Source: Xanthomonas sp. (GTDB taxonomy: Bacteria > Pseudomonadota > Gammaproteobacteria > Xanthomonadales > Xanthomonadaceae). Taken from it: a stretch of DNA of 64,000 nucleotides. A program made the position numbers and the translations under genes. The stretch is from contig NZ_JAFIWC010000017.1 of NCBI RefSeq assembly GCF_017163755.1, positions 1 to 64,000 on the forward strand. The letters run 5' to 3'. The notes below the pieces were generated by a model. The model had not been told where the DNA came from and did no database searches. It worked only from the letters and a program-made list of their open reading frames with translations. Shown here in pieces: positions 1 to 8,969 of the stretch. Every line of letters begins with the position of its first letter. Position 1 is the stretch's first letter.

Positions 1-1
1 A

Positions 2-77
<76 letters not shown>

Positions 78-105
78 AGATCCGCCGGCGCCTCGGTGCC
101 GCAAC

Positions 106-133
106 GAAAAAGGTCCCTCGCGGGGCCTTTTTT
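106..133 (+). terminator. Rho-independent terminator after tRNA-Gly copy 1
   Basis: An AAGGTCCC / GGGGCCTT stem (one G-U pair) with a 4-nt loop is followed by a run of T, 29 nt downstream of the tRNA. It suggests that the first tRNA-Gly is separately terminated from the second. Confidence 0.75.
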
Positions 134-293
134 GTTGCCTGAACGCCGGCCAGCGCAGGCGGTGCGGATGCGCTTGCAGGCGTCGGATGCCGACGCCGAC
201 GGTCAGGCGCGCGGGTTGCGTGCAGCGGCGTGAAAATTTGTCTGCGAAGGCTGGTACAACGCCCGCGGTGGCTGTAGAATGCCGGGCTCCCAA

Positions 294-369
<76 letters not shown>

Positions 370-378
370 GGTTTCGAC

Positions 379-402
379 AAGGCCCCGTCTGCGGGGCTTT
401 GT
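379..402 (+). terminator. Terminator after tRNA-Gly copy 2
   Basis: A GC-rich hairpin (AAGGCCCC / GGGGCTTT) with a short loop followed by TTTGTTTTG, 10 nt after the tRNA. Confidence 0.65.
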
Positions 403-449
403 TTTGTCGGCTACCGCCACCGGCGGTTTCCGCTAGAATTCAGTCCACC

Positions 450-523
450 GGCCTGGTGGCAGAGTGGTTATGCAGCGGACTGCAAATCCGCGTACGCCGG
501 TTCAATTCCGACCCAGGCCTCCA
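450..523 (+). tRNA. tRNA-Cys (GCA)
   Basis: 74-nt cloverleaf with encoded CCA. The acceptor stem is GGCCTGG / CCAGGCC, and the anticodon loop CTGCAAA gives GCA. The D-arm is of the tRNA-Cys type (GTGGCAGAGTGG). Confidence 0.96.
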
Positions 524-541
524 AATGCAGCAGTGAACGCG

Positions 542-576
542 ACGCCCGGTGGATCCGTATCCGCCGGGCGTTTTGC
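542..576 (+). terminator. Terminator after tRNA-Cys
   Basis: Inverted repeat ACGCCCGG / CCGGGCGT followed by TTTT, 18 nt after the tRNA-Cys 3' end. Confidence 0.75.
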
Positions 577-616
577 ATATGCGCCGTGCCGAAGTGCTTC
601 GCCCGGCCCGATCCGG

Positions 617-645
617 GTTTGCGGTTTGCGGTTTGCGGTTTGCGG
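617..645. repeat. Tandem heptamer (GTTTGCG)x4
   Basis: Four exact head-to-tail copies of GTTTGCG in the gap between tRNA-Cys and pgsA. The rest of 577-794 shows no gene; there is a short GCAGCC/GGCTGC hairpin at 769-783 just past the pgsA stop, without a T-run. Confidence 0.8.
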
Positions 646-794
646 CAGCATGGCTCTTCTCCGCGGCTCGGCGGCGGCAGCTGCCAGCTGTTGCCGAATC
701 TGCGCTGCACGCGGCTGATGGCAGGCCGGCGTATCCCTTCCTGGATCTCGTGAACTGTGGGTGTTCCGGCAGCCGGAGGCTGCGGGTGCCGGGC

Positions 795-1433
795 TCAGCC
801 GCTACCGTTGCCTTCGGCTTTCTTCGGATTCTTTTCCGCCGCCGCGCGCTCGTCCGCGCGCAGGCTCGGCCACGCCGCGTGCAGGTACTGGATGCCCGAC
901 AGCAGGGTCAGGATCGAGGCGATCGCCAGGGTCCAGTCGCCGACGTGGAAGATGAACCGGCCCATCCACACGCTCTCCGGCGGCGAGCCGTCGGGCATCA
1001 CCGAGTACAGCAGGCACAGCAGCGCCACCATCTGCGCGGTGGTCTTGATCTTGCCGATCATCGCCACCCGCACCTTGGCGCGCTGGCCGATCTCGGCCAT
1101 CCATTCGCGCAGCGCCGACACCGCGATCTCGCGGCCGACGATCACCGCGGCCCAGAACGCCATCCACGGCGTCGGATGGCCCTGCACGATCAGGAACAGC
1201 GCCACCGCCACCATCAGCTTGTCGGCGACCGGATCGAGGAACGCGCCGAACGCCGAATACTGGTGGTAGCGGCGCGCGACCCAGCCATCGAGCCAGTCGG
1301 TGAACGCGGCCAGGCCGAAGATCGCCGCCGAGGCGAAGTTGGTCCACGTGTACGGCAGGTAGAACACCAGCACCAGCACGGGAATCATCACGATCCGCAG
1401 CAGCGTGAGCCAGGTGGGGATGGTCAACTTCAT
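795..1433 (-). CDS. pgsA: CDP-diacylglycerol--glycerol-3-phosphate 3-phosphatidyltransferase PgsA
   Basis: 212 residues. The integral membrane enzyme transfers a phosphatidyl group from CDP-diacylglycerol to glycerol-3-phosphate, the committed step to phosphatidylglycerol and cardiolipin. The CDP-alcohol phosphotransferase motif is complete: D46, D49, G50, A53, R54, G63, D67 and D71 (DWLDGWVAR, then GAFLDPVADK). Hydrophobic segments flank it, with the first at about residues 8-28. The C-terminal tail is charged (KNPKKAEGNGSG). It starts 9 nt after the uvrC stop, so it is the last gene of the kdsB-to-pgsA operon; uvrC-pgsA adjacency is common in gammaproteobacteria. Confidence 0.96.
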   Translation of the reverse strand: MKLTIPTWLTLLRIVMIPVLVLVFYLPYTWTNFASAAIFGLAAFTDWLDGWVARRYHQYSAFGAFLDPVADKLMVAVALFLIVQGHPTPWMAFWAAVIVGREIAVSALREWMAEIGQRAKVRVAMIGKIKTTAQMVALLCLLYSVMPDGSPPESVWMGRFIFHVGDWTLAIASILTLLSGIQYLHAAWPSLRADERAAAEKNPKKAEGNGSG

Positions 1434-1442
1434 TACGCTGCT

Positions 1443-3287
1443 CTACTCGCCTGCCGGATCGGGCGCCGGCAGCCCGTGCAGGTTAGCGTAGATTCGCGCG
1501 GCGAGCGCGGCATTGACCCCTTCCACGCGCGCGATTTCCGCTTCGCCCGCGGCCTTGAGCCCGGCCAGCCCGCCGAAGTGTTTGAGCAGGCTGGCGCGGC
1601 GCCGCGGACCGATGCCGGGGATGTCTTCCAGCTTGCTGGTCATGCGCGCTTTCTGGCGCCGGCCGCGGTGTCCGGTGATCGCGAAACGGTGCGCCTCGTC
1701 ACGCACCTGCTGGATGAATTGCAACGCCGGCGACGCCGCGCCCGGACGCAGCTCGCGCCCGTCCGGCATCACCAGCGTCTCGTGCCCGGCGCGACGCTCC
1801 TCGCCCTTGGCCACGCCGATCACCACCACGCCTTCCACCGCCAGGTCGGCCAGCGCGGCATTGGCCTGCGCCAGCTGCCCGGCGCCGCCGTCGATCAGCA
1901 GCACGTCCGGCAGCACGCCGCCCTCCTCCACCGCGCGGCGGAAGCGGCGCTCGATCGCCTGGCGCATCGCCGCATAGTCGTCGCCCGGCTCGATGCCGCT
2001 GATGTTGTAGCGCCGGTACTGGCTGCGCACCGGGCCGCTGGCGTCGAACACCACGCACGAGGCCACCGTCGCCTCGCCCATCGTATGGCTGATGTCGAAG
2101 CACTCCACGCGCTTGACCGGCTCGGCCAGGCCCAGCATCTCGCGCAGCGCCTCGCTGCGCGCGTGCTGCGCGCTGCGGCTGCTCAGCTCGCTGACCAGGG
2201 TCGCCTGCGCGTTGCGGCTGGCCAGTTCCAGGTAGCCGGCGCGTTCGCCGCGCACGCTCCATCTCAGCTGCACCTTGCGCTCGGCGGCCGAGCTCAGCGC
2301 CGCCTCGATCAGCTCCGCATCGGCGATTTCGCGGTCCAGCAGCACCTCGCGCGGCGGCGGCTGTTCGGCGTAGTACTGCGAGACGAACGCGCCAAGCACT
2401 TCGGCGGCGCTGTCCTCGCCGTTGGTCTTAGGGAAGAACGCGCGGGTGCCGAGGTTGCGGCCGTCGCGGAACGCGAGCAGCAGCACGCAGGCGTTGGCGC
2501 CCTGCATCGCGCAGGCGAGCACGTCCAGGTCGGCGGCGCGGCCGTCCACGTACTGCCGGCTCTGCATGCTGCGCAGCGAACCGAGCAGGTCGCGCAGGCG
2601 CGCGGCGCGCTCGAACTCCAGCTGTTCGCTGGCCGTCTGCATCGCCTGCACCAGTTCCTCGCCGAGCTGGTCGCTGCGTCCGTCCAGGAACATCGTCGCG
2701 CGGCGCACCGATTCGGCGTATTCGTCCGCCTCCACCAGCGCCACGCACGGCGCGCTGCAGCGCCCGATCTGGTACTGCAGGCACGGCCGCGAGCGGTTGC
2801 GGAACACGCTGTCCTCGCAGCTGCGCAGCTTGAACAGCTTGTGCATCAGGTTCATCGTCTCGCGCACCGCGGTCACCCCGGGGTACGGCCCGAAGTAGCG
2901 CCCGGGCACCGCGCGCGGGCCGCGGTGCAGCGCGATGCGCGGCCATTGCTCGCGGGTCAGCAGCACGTACGGATAGCTCTTGTCGTCGCGCAGCGACACG
3001 TTGTAGCGCGGCGCCAGCGACTTGATCAGCTGGTTTTCCAGCAGCAGCGCCTCGCCCTCGCTGCGGGTGACGGTGACGTCCATGCGCGCGACCTGCGCCA
3101 GCATCGCCATGGTCCGCGCGTTCTTCGGCGAGGCGCTGAAATAGCTGGACACTCGCTTGCGCAGCGCGCCGGCCTTGCCGACGTAGAGCAAGGTGTCGTC
3201 GGCCGCGTACATGCGGTAGACGCCTGGCGCGGTGCTGAGATTGGCGGCAAAGGCCTTGCCGTCGAACGGGGCTTGCGACGCGGTCAT
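1443..3287 (-). CDS. uvrC: Excinuclease ABC subunit UvrC
   Basis: 614 residues, the usual length. With UvrA and UvrB it makes the dual incision of nucleotide excision repair in the cytoplasm. The N-terminal GIY-YIG nuclease domain is at about residues 15-100 (GVY at 22-24, then LLYVGKAG), followed by a UVR domain (LEFERAARLRDLL) near residue 210. The RNase H-like C-terminal nuclease (VECFDISHTMGEATVAS, LLIDGGAGQL) and tandem helix-hairpin-helix motifs (LEDIPGIGPRRRASLLKHF) follow. The ATG overlaps the stop of the upstream NHL gene as ATGA, implying translational coupling. In-frame sequence continues upstream without a stop but belongs to the neighbour's region. Confidence 0.97.
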   Translation of the reverse strand: MTASQAPFDGKAFAANLSTAPGVYRMYAADDTLLYVGKAGALRKRVSSYFSASPKNARTMAMLAQVARMDVTVTRSEGEALLLENQLIKSLAPRYNVSLRDDKSYPYVLLTREQWPRIALHRGPRAVPGRYFGPYPGVTAVRETMNLMHKLFKLRSCEDSVFRNRSRPCLQYQIGRCSAPCVALVEADEYAESVRRATMFLDGRSDQLGEELVQAMQTASEQLEFERAARLRDLLGSLRSMQSRQYVDGRAADLDVLACAMQGANACVLLLAFRDGRNLGTRAFFPKTNGEDSAAEVLGAFVSQYYAEQPPPREVLLDREIADAELIEAALSSAAERKVQLRWSVRGERAGYLELASRNAQATLVSELSSRSAQHARSEALREMLGLAEPVKRVECFDISHTMGEATVASCVVFDASGPVRSQYRRYNISGIEPGDDYAAMRQAIERRFRRAVEEGGVLPDVLLIDGGAGQLAQANAALADLAVEGVVVIGVAKGEERRAGHETLVMPDGRELRPGAASPALQFIQQVRDEAHRFAITGHRGRRQKARMTSKLEDIPGIGPRRRASLLKHFGGLAGLKAAGEAEIARVEGVNAALAARIYANLHGLPAPDPAGE

Positions 3288-4705
3288 TCGCTGATCGGCA
3301 CGTCGCTCAGTTCGCCGCTGGCGATGTCGTAGCGCAGCACCGCATGCGCGTCGGTCTCGGCGATCCACACCGTCCCCGCCGTCACCGCCAGCCCGGCCGG
3401 GCCGTGCAGGCGCCGCGGCAGGGCCACGGTCGACAGTTCGCCGCCGCCCAGGCGCAGGCTGCGCAGGCTGCCGTTGCCGCTGTCGGCGATCCACAGCAGC
3501 GGCGACTCCGGGCTCAGCGCGATCGCCTGCGGAAACTGCAGGCGCGCGCGGCTGCGCGGGCCGTCTTCGCTGCCGAACTCCCAGGTGCCCTGGCCGCCGA
3601 GCAGGGTCTGCACCAGGTCGCCGCGCAGCTGCATCGAGCGCACCGCCGAGCCCAGCGCGTCGCACACGTAGAGCACCTGCTGCACCGCGGCCAGGCTGGC
3701 CGGCTGCGCGAACGCGGCCAGGTGGCCGCTGCCGTCGCGCACTTCCAGCGCGCCGGCGCCGGCGCGCCAGCGCAGCGTGCGGCTGCCCAGCTCGTAGCTC
3801 CAGATGCGGTTGTCGCCGGCCATGGCGATGTGCACCTGGTTGTCGGCGACCACCACGTCCTGCGGCTGATTCAGCGGCGCCAGCCGCACCTGCTCCACCG
3901 GCCCTTCGACCGGCTCGCCGGCGCGGCCGTTGCCGCACAGGGTGTCGACATGGCCGCTGAGCAGGTTGATCCGGCGCAACGCGTGGTTGCCGGTGTCGGC
4001 CACGTACAGCACGCCGCGTTCGACGGCCAGCCCGCGCGGGCGGTGGAACGCCGCCTCGCCGGTGCCGCCGTCGATGAAATCGGCGGTGCCCAGGCCGAAC
4101 TGGCGCAGCACGCGGCCGCCGCTGGTGCACTCGAGGATGCGGTGATGGCCGCTGTCGGCGATGTACAGGCGGTCGTCGGCGACCGCCAGCCCGGTGGGAA
4201 AGCGCAGGGTCAGCCGCGGCTCCGGGTTGGATTCGCGGATGTGGCGAAGGTCCTCGTCGAGCGGCGGCGGCTGGCCTTCGCACAGCGCATTCAGCGCCTT
4301 TTCCAGGTCCGCTCCGCCGACCCCGACCAGGCGCCCGCGCTCGTAGCCGCCGGCGTCGATCAGCACCAGCGTCGGCCAGGCGCTCACGCCGAAGCGCTGC
4401 CAGGCGGCCCAGTCGGCGTCGAGCAGGATCGGGGCCGACACGCCCTGGCTGCGCAGCAGCTTCAATGCGCGCTGCGGGTCGCGCTCGCTGTCGAAGCGCG
4501 GCACCTGCACCACGATCAGCTGCAACTTCCCCGGATTGCGCGCCTGCCACTGGCTGAGCTCGGCCAGGCGTTGCGCGCACCACACCGAGGCGCCGTTGAC
4601 GAAGGCCAGCACCAGGGCGCGGCCCTGGTGCTCGCGCAAGGTCAGCGGCGGGGCATTGAGCCAGGCGCAGGTCGGCGGCAGTTCCATCGCGGCGATCGAG
4701 TTCAT
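3284..4705 (-). CDS. Thioredoxin-like / NHL-repeat protein (NHLRC2-type)
   Basis: 473 residues. A thioredoxin-like domain occupies about residues 15-145 (LVLAFVNGASVWC, then WPTLVLIDAGG), followed by NHL-type beta-propeller blades from about 160 to the end (FPTGLAVADDRLYIADSGHHRI, RPRGLAVERGVLYVADTGNH). This is the NHLRC2-like arrangement. The redox site is degenerate: only W42-C43-A44-Q45-R46 is present, without a second cysteine. The family's role in bacteria is not established, so no reaction is assigned. No signal peptide is evident. It sits between a phosphatase and uvrC with 4-nt ATGA overlaps at both ends, so it is co-translated with them. Confidence 0.8.
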   Translation of the reverse strand: MNSIAAMELPPTCAWLNAPPLTLREHQGRALVLAFVNGASVWCAQRLAELSQWQARNPGKLQLIVVQVPRFDSERDPQRALKLLRSQGVSAPILLDADWAAWQRFGVSAWPTLVLIDAGGYERGRLVGVGGADLEKALNALCEGQPPPLDEDLRHIRESNPEPRLTLRFPTGLAVADDRLYIADSGHHRILECTSGGRVLRQFGLGTADFIDGGTGEAAFHRPRGLAVERGVLYVADTGNHALRRINLLSGHVDTLCGNGRAGEPVEGPVEQVRLAPLNQPQDVVVADNQVHIAMAGDNRIWSYELGSRTLRWRAGAGALEVRDGSGHLAAFAQPASLAAVQQVLYVCDALGSAVRSMQLRGDLVQTLLGGQGTWEFGSEDGPRSRARLQFPQAIALSPESPLLWIADSGNGSLRSLRLGGGELSTVALPRRLHGPAGLAVTAGTVWIAETDAHAVLRYDIASGELSDVPISE

Positions 4706-5190
4706 GGGCCGATTATGCCGGAGACGCCGTGTGCGGACAGTCGCGCGACGCTGGCGGCGGCGGCTTTGTCCACCAGCCGCCACACTTCCTCGAAATGGTC
4801 GCTGCCGCCGGTATAGGGGTCGGGGATCTCGGCCGCCTCCTCCAGCCCGGCCCACGGCAGCCACAGCGCCAGGCGCCCGTGCGCCGCGGACGGCGCCAGC
4901 TGGCGCGCGTCGCGCAGATTGGCCGCATCGGCGCACAGCACCCAGTCGAACGCGGCGAAGTCGTCCACGCGCAGCTGCCGCGCGCGCAGCCTGGCGATGT
5001 CGACCCCGTGGCCGCGCGCGCAGGCGATCGCGCGCCGGTCCGGCGGTTCGCCGGCATGCCAGCCGCCGGTGCCCGCCGAGTCGACTTGCACCTGCCCGGC
5101 CAGCGGCGAACGTTGCAGATGGTGGCGCAGCGCCCCTTCGGCCATCGGCGAGCGGCAGATGTTGCCCAGGCACACGAGCAACAGCTTCAT
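4702..5190 (-). CDS. Low-molecular-weight protein-tyrosine phosphatase
   Basis: 162 residues, the usual length. The P-loop is at the N terminus, C7-L-G-N-I-C-R13-S14, with C7 the expected nucleophile. The general-acid loop DPYTG starts at D124. The family dephosphorylates phosphotyrosine or small aryl phosphates; some members (Wzb, Etp) act on tyrosine autokinases of polysaccharide export. No tyrosine kinase lies beside it, and the gum PCP protein here lacks a kinase domain, so its substrate is open. ATGA overlaps join it to kdsB upstream and to the NHL gene downstream. Confidence 0.92.
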   Translation of the reverse strand: MKLLLVCLGNICRSPMAEGALRHHLQRSPLAGQVQVDSAGTGGWHAGEPPDRRAIACARGHGVDIARLRARQLRVDDFAAFDWVLCADAANLRDARQLAPSAAHGRLALWLPWAGLEEAAEIPDPYTGGSDHFEEVWRLVDKAAAASVARLSAHGVSGIIGP

Positions 5191-5954
5191 GCGCGCGCCT
5201 GCAGCCGCGCTTCGGCGCGCGTCAGGTCTTCCGGGGTGTCCACGCCCGGCGGGAACGGCGACGGCGACAGCGCCACCGCGATGCGGAAACCCGCCTCCAT
5301 CACCCGCAGCTGCTCCAGCGACTCGATCTGTTCCAGTTGCCCCGGCGGCATCGCCGCGAAGCGGCGCAGGAAACCCGCGCGGTAGGCGTAGATGCCGATG
5401 TGCCGCAGCCACGGGCCCGGCGGCAGCTGCTCGCGCGAGGCGGCGAACGCGTCGCGATGCCACGGGATCGGGGCGCGGCTGAAATACAGGGCGTCGCCCG
5501 GCGCGCTGCGCACCAGCTTGACCACGTTCGGATCGAACAGGGTCTGCGCGGACTCCACCGGCGTGGCCAGCGTCGCCATCTCCGCGCCGCTGTCGGCCAG
5601 TGTCGTCGCCACCGCGCGGATGCCGTCGGCGGGCGCGAACGGCTCGTCGCCCTGCAGGTTCACCACCACGGTGTCGTCCGCCCAGCCGGCGATGTCGGCG
5701 CATTCGGCCAGCCGGTCGGTGCCCGACGCATGCGCCGGCGAGGTCAGCGCGACCTGCACGCCGTCCAGGCCCGACACCGCCTCGGCGATGCGCGCGTCGT
5801 CGGCCGCCACCCACACCTCGCGCGCGCCGGCCTGCAGCGCGCGCCGCGCCACGTGCAGCACCAGCGGCTCGCCGCCGAGCAGGCGCAGCGGCTTGCCGGG
5901 CAGCCGCGACGCGGCGTAGCGCGCGGGGATGGCGACGATGAACGGCGCCGTCAT
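5187..5954 (-). CDS. kdsB: 3-deoxy-manno-octulosonate cytidylyltransferase KdsB
   Basis: 255 residues. It activates Kdo with CTP to CMP-Kdo for lipid A-core assembly in the cytoplasm. The nucleotide-binding signature [14 protein letters not shown] is at residues 10-23, and the metal/sugar-site segment VNLQGDEPF follows around residue 100. The terminal motif [10 protein letters not shown] is typical. It is the first gene of the five-gene minus-strand operon ending at pgsA and overlaps the phosphatase gene by 4 nt. Confidence 0.96.
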   Translation of the reverse strand: MTAPFIVAIPARYAASRLPGKPLRLLGGEPLVLHVARRALQAGAREVWVAADDARIAEAVSGLDGVQVALTSPAHASGTDRLAECADIAGWADDTVVVNLQGDEPFAPADGIRAVATTLADSGAEMATLATPVESAQTLFDPNVVKLVRSAPGDALYFSRAPIPWHRDAFAASREQLPPGPWLRHIGIYAYRAGFLRRFAAMPPGQLEQIESLEQLRVMEAGFRIAVALSPSPFPPGVDTPEDLTRAEARLQARA

Positions 5955-6386
5955 GCGCGCGCTCCGGCTGGCATGGCTGGACCGAGCGCTTCACAGGATA
6001 GGAACATGGATGATCGTCACTCCGGCTGATTGAAGGGTGGTACCGGCCAAGAAACCACGTGGCCTGGGCGCTGGCCGTCGAGCGCGCCTCGCGGACACCG
6101 CCGCGACTGTCTGCGGCCGTCTCCCCTACATTCTATAGACGGCCCGGCTGCAGCTGCGCCAACGCACCTGTTCGTCCGCGATGCGTCGGGGCGGCCGGCG
6201 CCGGCCACCCCGGCAGCACGACTGCAGTATCTGCGTGTGCCTACCACAGTCGTGCATGTGGCCATGTGGCCCACCGGCGACGCATCGTGCTCGCCGCCGC
6301 GCGATAAAACGGGCTTGCCCGGCCGTAGCGATCTCGAACGGAACGACGACGCGCCGACGACCGGCGCGGCGACAGCGCCCGACCGC
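5955..6386. other. Intergenic region upstream of kdsB
   Basis: 432 nt without a credible gene. On the minus strand TATAGAAT (6131-6138 on +) could be a -10 element for the kdsB operon, but no convincing -35 was seen. An 8-bp inverted repeat CACGACTG / CAGTCGTG (6217-6224, 6247-6254) lies near the end of the GumN-like gene and has no T-run. Confidence 0.4.
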
Positions 6387-7388
6387 TCAGGGCGCCTGCA
6401 CCTCGTAGCCGCGTGCGCGCAGCCGGTCCAGCGGCCCGCCGGGTTCCTGCAGGGTCTGCATCGACAGCGACGCGAACGTGGAGCGGTTCTTGGCCAGTGC
6501 CTGCTCGGCGCTGGCCAGCCATTTTTCCAGCGCGCGCTGGCGCACGTCGCCCAGGCCGAACTTGCGCGCCACGCCGGCCTCGCCGATCGCGTCGAAGCAG
6601 ATCCGGTACTGGTCGTTGCTGGGCAGCGCCGCCAGCGCATCCAGGTCTCCTGTCGCCCAGGCATTGGCGCGCCGGCGCATCGCGTCGAGGTCGCTGCCGA
6701 TGACCTGCAATGTGCGCGCGAAGCAGGCGCCGTCGTCCAGCGCCGACGTGCGCAGCTCCCGCAGCGCGGCCTTCGGGTCGGCGATCTTCAACGCCACCAC
6801 CACCGGCGTGATCGGTACCCTGCCGCGCTTGGCCGCGCGTTCGATCACCGGCTGGGTCACGCTGCGCCGGGTCAGGCCGGCGCGGCGCATCGCCGCTTCG
6901 TACAGAGCCTGCGCGGCGAATACCGGACGCCACGCCTCGACGCTGCGGTCGTTGCCCAGATACTGCGCCTTCAACGGCAGCCAGGCGGCGTACTGCGCCG
7001 GCGCCACCGTCTGCTGCAGGGTCTTTCCGTCAGGATTGCGGCGCGCCTTCAGCGCCGAAGGCAGCAGCATCAGGTTGCCCAGCATGCTGCGGCCGGTGCT
7101 GAGATCCAGCGAGGGCTCGTCGAGCACCTGCTGCGACGAGGCGATCACCTGTTCCACTTCGGCCGATTCCCACTGCATGCGCTTGGGCAGTGGCGACAGC
7201 GTGCCCAGGATCCACAGCACGTGGTCGCCGCGCCGCACCTGCCACAGTCCGGGGCCGGGCTGGCGACCGCTGACCAGCACCGCATCCAGGTCCACCACCG
7301 CCGGGGCGGCGGGTACCGGCGGCGGTGCCGCGGTTGCGGCGCAGGGTGCCGCGGCGAGCAGCGCCGCCAGCAGCCACGCGCTGCGCAT
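6387..7388 (-). CDS. TraB/GumN family protein
   Basis: 333 residues. The start at 7388 is preferred over an in-frame codon 9 residues upstream because AGGAC lies 7 nt before it and a signal peptide follows directly (MRSAWLLAALLAAAPCAATA), so the product is probably periplasmic. It resembles GumN of the Xanthomonas gum region: LWILGTLSPLP, then conserved helices (EVEQVIASSQQVL) and YRICFDAIGEAG. In many TraB/Tiki relatives a GTxH motif supplies a metal ligand; here G62-T63-L64-S65 has Ser in place of His. It is separated from gumM by a cupin gene. Function is not known. Confidence 0.75.
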   Translation of the reverse strand: MRSAWLLAALLAAAPCAATAAPPPVPAAPAVVDLDAVLVSGRQPGPGLWQVRRGDHVLWILGTLSPLPKRMQWESAEVEQVIASSQQVLDEPSLDLSTGRSMLGNLMLLPSALKARRNPDGKTLQQTVAPAQYAAWLPLKAQYLGNDRSVEAWRPVFAAQALYEAAMRRAGLTRRSVTQPVIERAAKRGRVPITPVVVALKIADPKAALRELRTSALDDGACFARTLQVIGSDLDAMRRRANAWATGDLDALAALPSNDQYRICFDAIGEAGVARKFGLGDVRQRALEKWLASAEQALAKNRSTFASLSMQTLQEPGGPLDRLRARGYEVQAP

Positions 7389-7472
7389 GTTCGTCCTGCC
7401 TGTGCTCGCCTGCATGATCCGCTCCGCCGATTTCCTCGCGACGATACGCAGGCCGCCCGCGCGGCGACAGTG

Positions 7473-7943
7473 TCATTGGTCCAGTGGCGGCAACTGCTTG
7501 GCCAACGGATGCGTGTCGTTCAGCAGCTCGAAGCCGTCCCAGACGAATCCGGGGGCGACGTCGCAACGCACCAGGCTGTAGTCGCCCAGCGGCCGCGCCG
7601 CCTGCCAGGTGCCGGCCGGGATCACCAGCGCCGCCGCGCCACCGCGCGCGCTGGCGTCCAGCCGCTGCCGCCGCAGGCCCTGCTGCGCATCGAAGCTCAG
7701 CAGTTCCAGCGCGTCCCCCTCCTCCCAGTGCCAGGTCTCGTCGGCGTCGATCCGGTGCCAGGCGCTGCATTCGCCACGCAGCAGCAGGAAGCGGATGGCG
7801 GTGCCCGCCGCACGCGCCACGCCGGCGTGAACCACCTCCACCGCGGACGTGTGGACGCGTACGTAGTGGCCGCCTTCCGGATGCGGAAGCAGCGCCAGGT
7901 CGCGCTGCAGGTCGGCGATGCGCTGTGCGGAATGATCGGACAT
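7473..7943 (-). CDS. Cupin superfamily DUF985 protein
   Basis: 156 residues. Family signature: LLPHPEGGHYVRVHTS near the N terminus, then FLLLRGECSAWHRIDADETWHWEEGD, LVIPAGTWQAARP and VAPGFVWDGFELL. This is the Cupin_5/DUF985 pattern; the His and Glu residues of WHRIDADETWHWEEG could bind a metal. The reaction is unknown. It lies between gumM and the GumN-like gene, where X. campestris is remembered to have gumN, gumO and gumP directly after gumM. It is separated from gumM by 222 nt, so co-transcription is uncertain. Confidence 0.85.
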   Translation of the reverse strand: MSDHSAQRIADLQRDLALLPHPEGGHYVRVHTSAVEVVHAGVARAAGTAIRFLLLRGECSAWHRIDADETWHWEEGDALELLSFDAQQGLRRQRLDASARGGAAALVIPAGTWQAARPLGDYSLVRCDVAPGFVWDGFELLNDTHPLAKQLPPLDQ

Positions 7944-8165
7944 GTGGCCGCCAGTCTAAGCCGGGTCGACGCTGCCGGAACAGGCCAGGGGCAGGCGGTC
8001 GGCGCCGCCATTGCGATGCGCATGGACGCCATGCATCGCCGCGCGCTGCCTAGGGCCGTAGCGAAGCCTGGACACGTCGCCGAAGCGGCTTGCGCGAGCG
8101 GCGAAGGCCGCCGACGCCGCGCGCCTGTTGGCGATGCCCGGGCAGCAACGCGCGGCCGGCCGCGG

Positions 8166-8969
8166 TCAACGGCCGTGCGGGCCGCCGGCCGCCGTGGTCG
8201 CATCCATCGGCGGATCCAGGCGCCGCCCGGCGCGCAGGCATACCGCGAAGAACACCAGCAGGTCCCAGCTGTAGCGCTTGAGCAGCCGGCGCGGTTCGCG
8301 AAGCAGGCGGTACATCCACTCCAGATGCAGCCGGCGCACCCAGTCCGGCGCGCGCTTGGCGTTGCCGGAAAGGAAATCCAGCAGCGCGCCCACGCCGAAC
8401 AGCAGCGGCGCGCGCAACTGCGCGGCATGGTCGAGAATCCAGGTTTCCTGCAGCGGGTTGCCGAACGCCACCAGCACCACGTCGGCGCCGCTGTCATTGA
8501 TCCGCTGCGTCAACGCGTCGCCGGCCGCGGCGAACTCGCCATAGCCGTCGCACAGACCGACCACCTGCTGGCCGAGATCCCGGGTCAACGCGGCGCCGGC
8601 CTGCTGCGCCACGCCGGGGCGGCCGCCGAGCAGGAAGAACCGCAGCGGACGCCGGCTGTGCCGGCACAGGTAGGGAATCAGGTCGGTGCCGTTGAGATTG
8701 CCGGCGAAGCGGCGGCCATGCACCAGCAGCGCGCCCAGGTCCATGCCGATGCCGTCGTTGACGATGCGCACCCCCGGCGCGCGCAAGCGCGCGCGCAGCA
8801 GCTGGCACTGCACGACGAAGTTGGTGTTGGCGAAGAACACCTGGCGCTGTTCGCCGCGCGCCTGCGCCTGGAACAGCGCGTGCGCGAACGCCGCCTCGGT
8901 GGTCCGCAGGATCGGATAACCGCCGAGCGCGATCACCTCGCCGGCATCGCGCGCCTCACCAGAGTTCAT
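8166..8969 (-). CDS. gumM: Beta-1,4-glucosyltransferase GumM (WecG/TagA/CpsF family)
   Basis: 267 residues. In xanthan synthesis GumM adds the second glucose to Glc-PP-undecaprenol, giving the cellobiose backbone unit at the inner face of the membrane. The WecG/TagA/CpsF signature is present: FFANTNFVVQ, NDGIGMDLGALL (residues 71-82), FLLGGRPGVAQQAG and VAFGNPLQETWI. An Arg-rich C-terminal helix (LLREPRRLLKRYSW) may dock it on the membrane. The start overlaps the end of gumL by 14 nt and has GGAGAG upstream. It is the last canonical gum gene of the operon. Confidence 0.95.
   Translation of the reverse strand: MNSGEARDAGEVIALGGYPILRTTEAAFAHALFQAQARGEQRQVFFANTNFVVQCQLLRARLRAPGVRIVNDGIGMDLGALLVHGRRFAGNLNGTDLIPYLCRHSRRPLRFFLLGGRPGVAQQAGAALTRDLGQQVVGLCDGYGEFAAAGDALTQRINDSGADVVLVAFGNPLQETWILDHAAQLRAPLLFGVGALLDFLSGNAKRAPDWVRRLHLEWMYRLLREPRRLLKRYSWDLLVFFAVCLRAGRRLDPPMDATTAAGGPHGR

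Noticed and set aside
549-3332. 927-codon open frame on the plus strand
   Set aside because: It is antisense to pgsA and uvrC; its His/Arg/Ala-rich composition is that of GC-rich shadow frames and it has no domain.
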